Assembly (NCBI GenBank): GCA_002411615.1
Contig: DHOF01000160.1
Coordinates: 21,289 to 29,717, forward strand
Reading direction: 5' to 3'
DNA from: Ruminococcaceae bacterium UBA5397
GTDB taxonomy: Bacteria; Bacillota; Clostridia; Oscillospirales; Acutalibacteraceae
DNA: 8,429 nucleotides
In this document: positions 5,486 to 8,429 of the stretch, one piece after another
Layout: every line of letters starts with the position of its first letter
How positions within the stretch are numbered: the stretch's first letter is position 1
Position numbers and translations under genes: made by a program
The notes under the pieces: generated by a model
Told to the model about the DNA's origin: nothing
The model's input: the letters and a program-made list of their open reading frames with translations, nothing else
Database searches by the model: none

Positions 5486-6661
5486 TTATTTGGTAGTTTC
5501 TCCCGCAGCAGGATCCGGAGTGTAAACATCCTTTTTCGTATAAATAGGGTCTCCGTCGGAATCATAAACGGTATTTCCGTTCGCATCTACCGCAATATGA
5601 TAACTACCCTCTTTAGAAGATGAAGCGGTGCTTTGGGGAGAACTTTCCGAAGGATTCGTTGCCGACGCAGGAGAAGCCTGTGAAGAAGGGCTAACTGATA
5701 CACTCGAACTTGTCGAAGAAGTCGGATCATCAATCTGCTCCGGATCATATGGTACATAGGCTTGATTGTTTTCCTGAATGCTGGAAAGATCAATCACGCC
5801 GGATGGAGAGTCCTTTAAATGATTTGTCAAAATTTCCTGCGCAAAAGTCAATTTCCTTTGCAGGTAAGTAGGAGTTCCTAATTTGAGTAAGAACTTGTTC
5901 TCAATCGTTACCGTGAGCTGATATTGGTCCGAAAGGTCAATCGCACTCACGTTGCTGAGACCCGACTGCTCAACCGCTTCTCCAAGTTGCCCAAACAAGG
6001 AACCTTCGTCCTCCGTCTCATAGGAGGCAGTTTCTCCCGGAACCGCTTTTGTAAGGTTTAGTCCCTTGATCGTTGCAACCCCTTCGGGTACTGAATCAGA
6101 AAGTTTCAAAACCTTCCCTTCGCAGGATAAGGTCACATACTGTCCATTATATTCCACTGCACCGGCAACGTCATCTTCTTGTACACTAATCAATAATTTT
6201 CCAGGAAGTGACTTTGAGATTTTGACTTGCCCAATATACGGTAATTTGTTTTCGATTGTTTTCTCTGCAAGATTCACATTCGCACGGAAAAGATTTTCTC
6301 CGTAATAAAGGCCGCTCGATTCTATGATCTGGTCCGAACTATACCGTGTTTCCCCTTCAATCGCGATTTTGTCAACCCGGAACAAAACCGTCAATGACAG
6401 TGTGATAGCTGCCACTACCACAATTAAAAAAGAAACAATATAAAAGATTCTTTTCTTTCGCCTATGTCTTCGTACCCGGTCATAAGGATCCTTCGGCACA
6501 GTCCTTTGCCTTTCTTTTGGATATTCCGGCACCTTTCGATCCGAATAGGCTCTGTGCGTCTCTGATGAAATCACACGTTTATTCTGATTTTCCGGCGAAA
6601 CGTTTCCTCGCCGATTTTTCTCATTCCTGTTCAAATTCCCGATCCTCCAGATTTCGATCAT
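5486..6661 (-). CDS. ftsQ: Cell division protein FtsQ/DivIB
   Basis: Bitopic divisome protein that, with FtsL/DivIC partners, links the Z ring to septal peptidoglycan synthesis. Up to 391 residues: a basic cytoplasmic region (1-71, ending RRHRRKKR), one membrane helix (about 72-94), the POTRA domain (95-162, VDKIAIEGETRYSSDQIIES to LPGKLLISVQEDD), a beta domain to about residue 295, then an unusual outside tail. That tail has a Ser/Thr/Pro-rich stretch (313-349) and two 8-residue units, DANGNTVY and DSDGDPIY (359-374). It makes the protein longer than Bacillus DivIB (about 260). The ATG at 6659-6661 lies 3 nt after the murA stop but lacks a good ribosome site; a TTG at 6632-6634 has GGAGG 9 nt before it and may be the true start (382 residues). 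The longer form is given because both are in frame. It follows murA and murG as one transcription unit. Confidence 0.93.
   Translation of the reverse strand: MIEIWRIGNLNRNEKNRRGNVSPENQNKRVISSETHRAYSDRKVPEYPKERQRTVPKDPYDRVRRHRRKKRIFYIVSFLIVVVAAITLSLTVLFRVDKIAIEGETRYSSDQIIESSGLYYGENLFRANVNLAEKTIENKLPYIGQVKISKSLPGKLLISVQEDDVAGAVEYNGQYVTLSCEGKVLKLSDSVPEGVATIKGLNLTKAVPGETASYETEDEGSLFGQLGEAVEQSGLSNVSAIDLSDQYQLTVTIENKFLLKLGTPTYLQRKLTFAQEILTNHLKDSPSGVIDLSSIQENNQAYVPYDPEQIDDPTSSTSSSVSVSPSSQASPASATNPSESSPQSTASSSKEGSYHIAVDANGNTVYDSDGDPIYTKKDVYTPDPAAGETTK
6644..6648 (-). promoter_or_regulatory. Ribosome binding site suggesting a TTG start for ftsQ
   Basis: On the minus strand GGAGG (6644-6648) lies inside the annotated start of ftsQ, 9 nt before an in-frame TTG (6632-6634). 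The outer ATG has only GGCGG about 12 nt upstream. The spacing favours initiation at TTG, giving a protein that begins MNRNEKNRRGN. Confidence 0.55.
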
Positions 6662-6664
6662 CCA

Positions 6665-7921
6665 TTACGGCAACCGCCGAATCTGTGCTCCTAAATCACC
6701 CAAAGTCCGTTCAATTGCCTCATATCCTCGGTCAATATGGTGAATCTCTTCTACAATAGTCTCTCCAAACGCCGCTAATCCGGCGACTACTAAAGCCGCT
6801 CCGCCACGCAAATCTGCAGCTTGAACCGTTGTCCCGGAAAGTTTACTGGGACCCTCGACAACAGCTACCCGTCCATCTACACGAATATGCGCACCAAGAC
6901 GAAGCAGCTCTCCAACATGTTTATACCGACTCTCAAAAATATTTTCCACAAACATACTCGTACCTTGGCACTGTGTTGTCATTGCCATTAAAGGTGCCTG
7001 TGCGTCTGTGGGAAATCCTGGATACGGCATTGTTCTGATCAGCTTGATACGATGAAGCTTTTTAGGCGGAACTAAAACCGCCGCGTCACGAAATAAGGTA
7101 AGATTACAGCCTGCCTCTTCAAACACGGGCCATATTGGGGTAAGATGCTGCGGATCAATATTGCGCAAAGTGATTGTGCTGTATGTTGCTGCACCCGCTG
7201 CCAAAAAGGTTGCAGCCGCAATCCTATCTGGGATCACCCAATGCTCACATCCGTTAAGCTCCTCTACCCCTTCGATTTCAATCGTGCTGCTTCCCGCTCC
7301 GCGAATTTTCGCGCCGCAGCTATTAAGGAAATCGGCAAGGTCACAAATTTCCGGCTCATGCGCCGCATTTTCAAGAAGAGTGATTCCCTTTGCGCACGAT
7401 GCTGCTAAAAGCACATTTTCCGTTGCACCGACACTGGGGAAACTCAATGCAATATGAGCGCCATGAAGCCCGCTAGGCGTTTCACAGAGCAGCCGTCCAT
7501 GATCTTCTACAATGGAAGCCCCCATTTTCCGTAGAGCTTCCAAATGTAAATCAATCGGCCGCGGCCCTAATTCACACCCGCCTGGAAAACCTAAAACTGC
7601 GCAGCCGGTACGGCCCAGAATTGCCCCTAAAAAAATAATTGACGAACGCATTTCTCTCATCAGGTCATCCGGAATCTGAAAAGAAGAAACCTCACGTGCA
7701 TCTATGCAGATGGTATCTCGTTCCGAAAGGACCCGGCAGCCCAGCTTTCGGAGGATTTCTGTAGAAATACGAACATCTGAAAGCTGTGGGCAGTTGTGTA
7801 AAATACATTCTCCTCGGCATAAAATAGAAGCCGCCAATAGAGGCAGGGCGCTGTTCTTCGCCCCCTGAACGGAAACTTCGCCCTGTAATCGACAGGGACC
7901 GGCAATTTTTAATTTTGGCAT
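6665..7921 (-). CDS. murA: UDP-N-acetylglucosamine 1-carboxyvinyltransferase (MurA)
   Basis: Cytosolic enzyme that transfers enolpyruvate from phosphoenolpyruvate to UDP-GlcNAc, the first committed step of peptidoglycan synthesis and the fosfomycin target. With the start chosen here it has 418 residues, matching the family (about 419). In this numbering the conserved points are K22-N23 in QGAKNSALPLL, the loop GFPGGCELGPRPIDLH with catalytic Cys116 (Cys115 in E. coli), the catalytic Asp306 in YPGFPTDAQAP, and DLRGGAALV near 370-378. Because the PEP-binding cysteine is present, the enzyme should be fosfomycin-sensitive by this criterion. Start choice: the frame also opens at GTG 7934-7936, but the ATG at 7919-7921 has GGGGGTG 6 nt upstream and gives the usual beginning MPKLKIAGP. 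It lies 60 nt after murG and 3 nt before the outer ftsQ start. Which of the two Firmicutes paralogues (MurA or MurZ) it is cannot be told here. Confidence 0.97.
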   Translation of the reverse strand: MPKLKIAGPCRLQGEVSVQGAKNSALPLLAASILCRGECILHNCPQLSDVRISTEILRKLGCRVLSERDTICIDAREVSSFQIPDDLMREMRSSIIFLGAILGRTGCAVLGFPGGCELGPRPIDLHLEALRKMGASIVEDHGRLLCETPSGLHGAHIALSFPSVGATENVLLAASCAKGITLLENAAHEPEICDLADFLNSCGAKIRGAGSSTIEIEGVEELNGCEHWVIPDRIAAATFLAAGAATYSTITLRNIDPQHLTPIWPVFEEAGCNLTLFRDAAVLVPPKKLHRIKLIRTMPYPGFPTDAQAPLMAMTTQCQGTSMFVENIFESRYKHVGELLRLGAHIRVDGRVAVVEGPSKLSGTTVQAADLRGGAALVVAGLAAFGETIVEEIHHIDRGYEAIERTLGDLGAQIRRLP

Positions 7922-7927
7922 AGACAA

Positions 7928-7934
7928 CACCCCC
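7928..7934 (-). promoter_or_regulatory. Ribosome binding site deciding the murA start
   Basis: On the minus strand GGGGGTG (one mismatch to GGAGGTG) lies 6 nt before the ATG at 7919-7921. It overlaps the first codons of the longer GTG-initiated frame, which argues for the ATG as the true start. Confidence 0.7.
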
Positions 7935-7981
7935 ACATAATCTTTCCCATACTATGCAGGGAATTTTGCGAATGTCATTCT

Positions 7982-8429
7982 CTACGCTTTATGATTCTCT
8001 CTAAGCACTTCCAAAATTAGTTTATAGATTCGCTCATTGGCATCTACAATCGCCATTTTTTTAGCATTTTCTGCCAAATGTTCAATTGTTTCCGGCTTTT
8101 GGAAAAGCTGTTCTACCTTTTTAATCAGCGTTTGGCCGGTTAGATCTTTTTCTTCCAAAATCCATGCAGCGTTGCGTTTTACCATGGACATCGCATTATG
8201 ATACTGATGATTTTCCGCAACATTCGGGCTTGGAATAATGAGTGATGCGCGCCCGACGGCCTGCAGCTCCGAAAGTGTGATGGCGCCTGCACGACAGATT
8301 ACAAGATCTGCCGCAGCAAGGCAGTCCGGCATATCATTAATATATTCTCGAATATCCATATTTGGATGTGCTGCCAAGTCTATGCCCTTTTCTCTAAGCA
8401 GATCAGGGAACCATTTTCCCCACTGTCCA
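7982..8429 (-). CDS. murG: MurG, N-acetylglucosaminyltransferase of lipid II synthesis, 5' part cut by window edge
   Basis: Membrane-associated glycosyltransferase (GT28) that adds GlcNAc from UDP-GlcNAc to lipid I, giving lipid II. The frame is open to the right edge; 148 codons plus the stop (TAG at 7982-7984) are visible, against about 355-370 residues in the family, so the N-terminal lipid I-binding domain and the true start lie outside. The donor-binding C-terminal domain is clear: DMPDCLAAADLVICRAGAITLSELQAVGRASLIIPSPNVAENHQYHNA holds the RAGAxTLxE motif, the P-S-P nucleotide loop and the ENHQ segment conserved in MurG. An in-frame TTG at 8375-8377 is internal, not a start. It is followed by murA after 60 nt on the same strand. 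Nothing is broken in the visible part. Confidence 0.95.
   Translation of the reverse strand, partial: GQWGKWFPDLLREKGIDLAAHPNMDIREYINDMPDCLAAADLVICRAGAITLSELQAVGRASLIIPSPNVAENHQYHNAMSMVKRNAAWILEEKDLTGQTLIKKVEQLFQKPETIEHLAENAKKMAIVDANERIYKLILEVLRENHKA

Noticed and set aside
7982..8377. A separate 131-residue protein starting at TTG 8375-8377
   Set aside because: The frame continues without a stop to the right edge, and the sequence is the MurG C-terminal domain, so the TTG is an internal codon.
1..8429. A new defence, mobile or secretion system
   Set aside because: All genes but the acetyltransferase belong to well-known housekeeping families, and no transposase, integrase, phage gene, CRISPR repeat or direct-repeat boundary is seen.

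Overview
The window looks like a chromosomal segment of a low-to-mid GC Gram-positive anaerobe of the class Clostridia, probably an Oscillospiraceae/Ruminococcaceae-type organism. This is inferred from the division and cell-wall gene order, the GGAGG-type ribosome binding sites, a two-subunit-type class I fumarase beta subunit and an HrcA/CIRCE heat-shock operator. No species can be named from sequence alone. I see no rRNA, tRNA, CRISPR array, insertion sequence or phage gene.

Layout. Six of the seven genes lie on the minus strand and read from right to left. At the right edge are the 3' part of murG, then murA, then ftsQ/divIB. These are tightly packed (60 nt and 3 nt gaps) and form the end of a dcw (division and cell wall) cluster. 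A 188-nt AT-rich gap follows, holding a promoter and two inverted repeats, and then ftsZ. A GC-rich hairpin that looks like a terminator separates ftsZ from a two-gene unit: a class I fumarase/tartrate dehydratase beta subunit without a neighbouring alpha subunit, and a cation diffusion facilitator (CDF) exporter with the metal-site pattern of manganese exporters. A single plus-strand gene, a GNAT-family acetyltransferase, converges on the CDF gene over a bidirectional terminator. It diverges from htpG (Hsp90), which runs off the left edge.

How the genes work together. MurG (lipid II synthesis), MurA (first committed step of peptidoglycan precursor synthesis), DivIB/FtsQ (divisome assembly) and FtsZ (the cytokinetic ring) make one cell-division module. 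No ftsA lies between ftsQ and ftsZ. ftsZ appears to have its own promoter and a structured leader. htpG carries a sigma-A-type promoter with a near-perfect CIRCE operator over its predicted transcription start, so HrcA control is predicted.

Most of the window is ordinary core genome, and I did not find a new biological system. The points most worth a second look are the palindromic ftsZ leader, the cysteine-rich fumarase beta subunit without a partner, the CIRCE on htpG, the tandem C-terminal domains of the CDF protein, and the extra extracellular tail and ambiguous start of DivIB.
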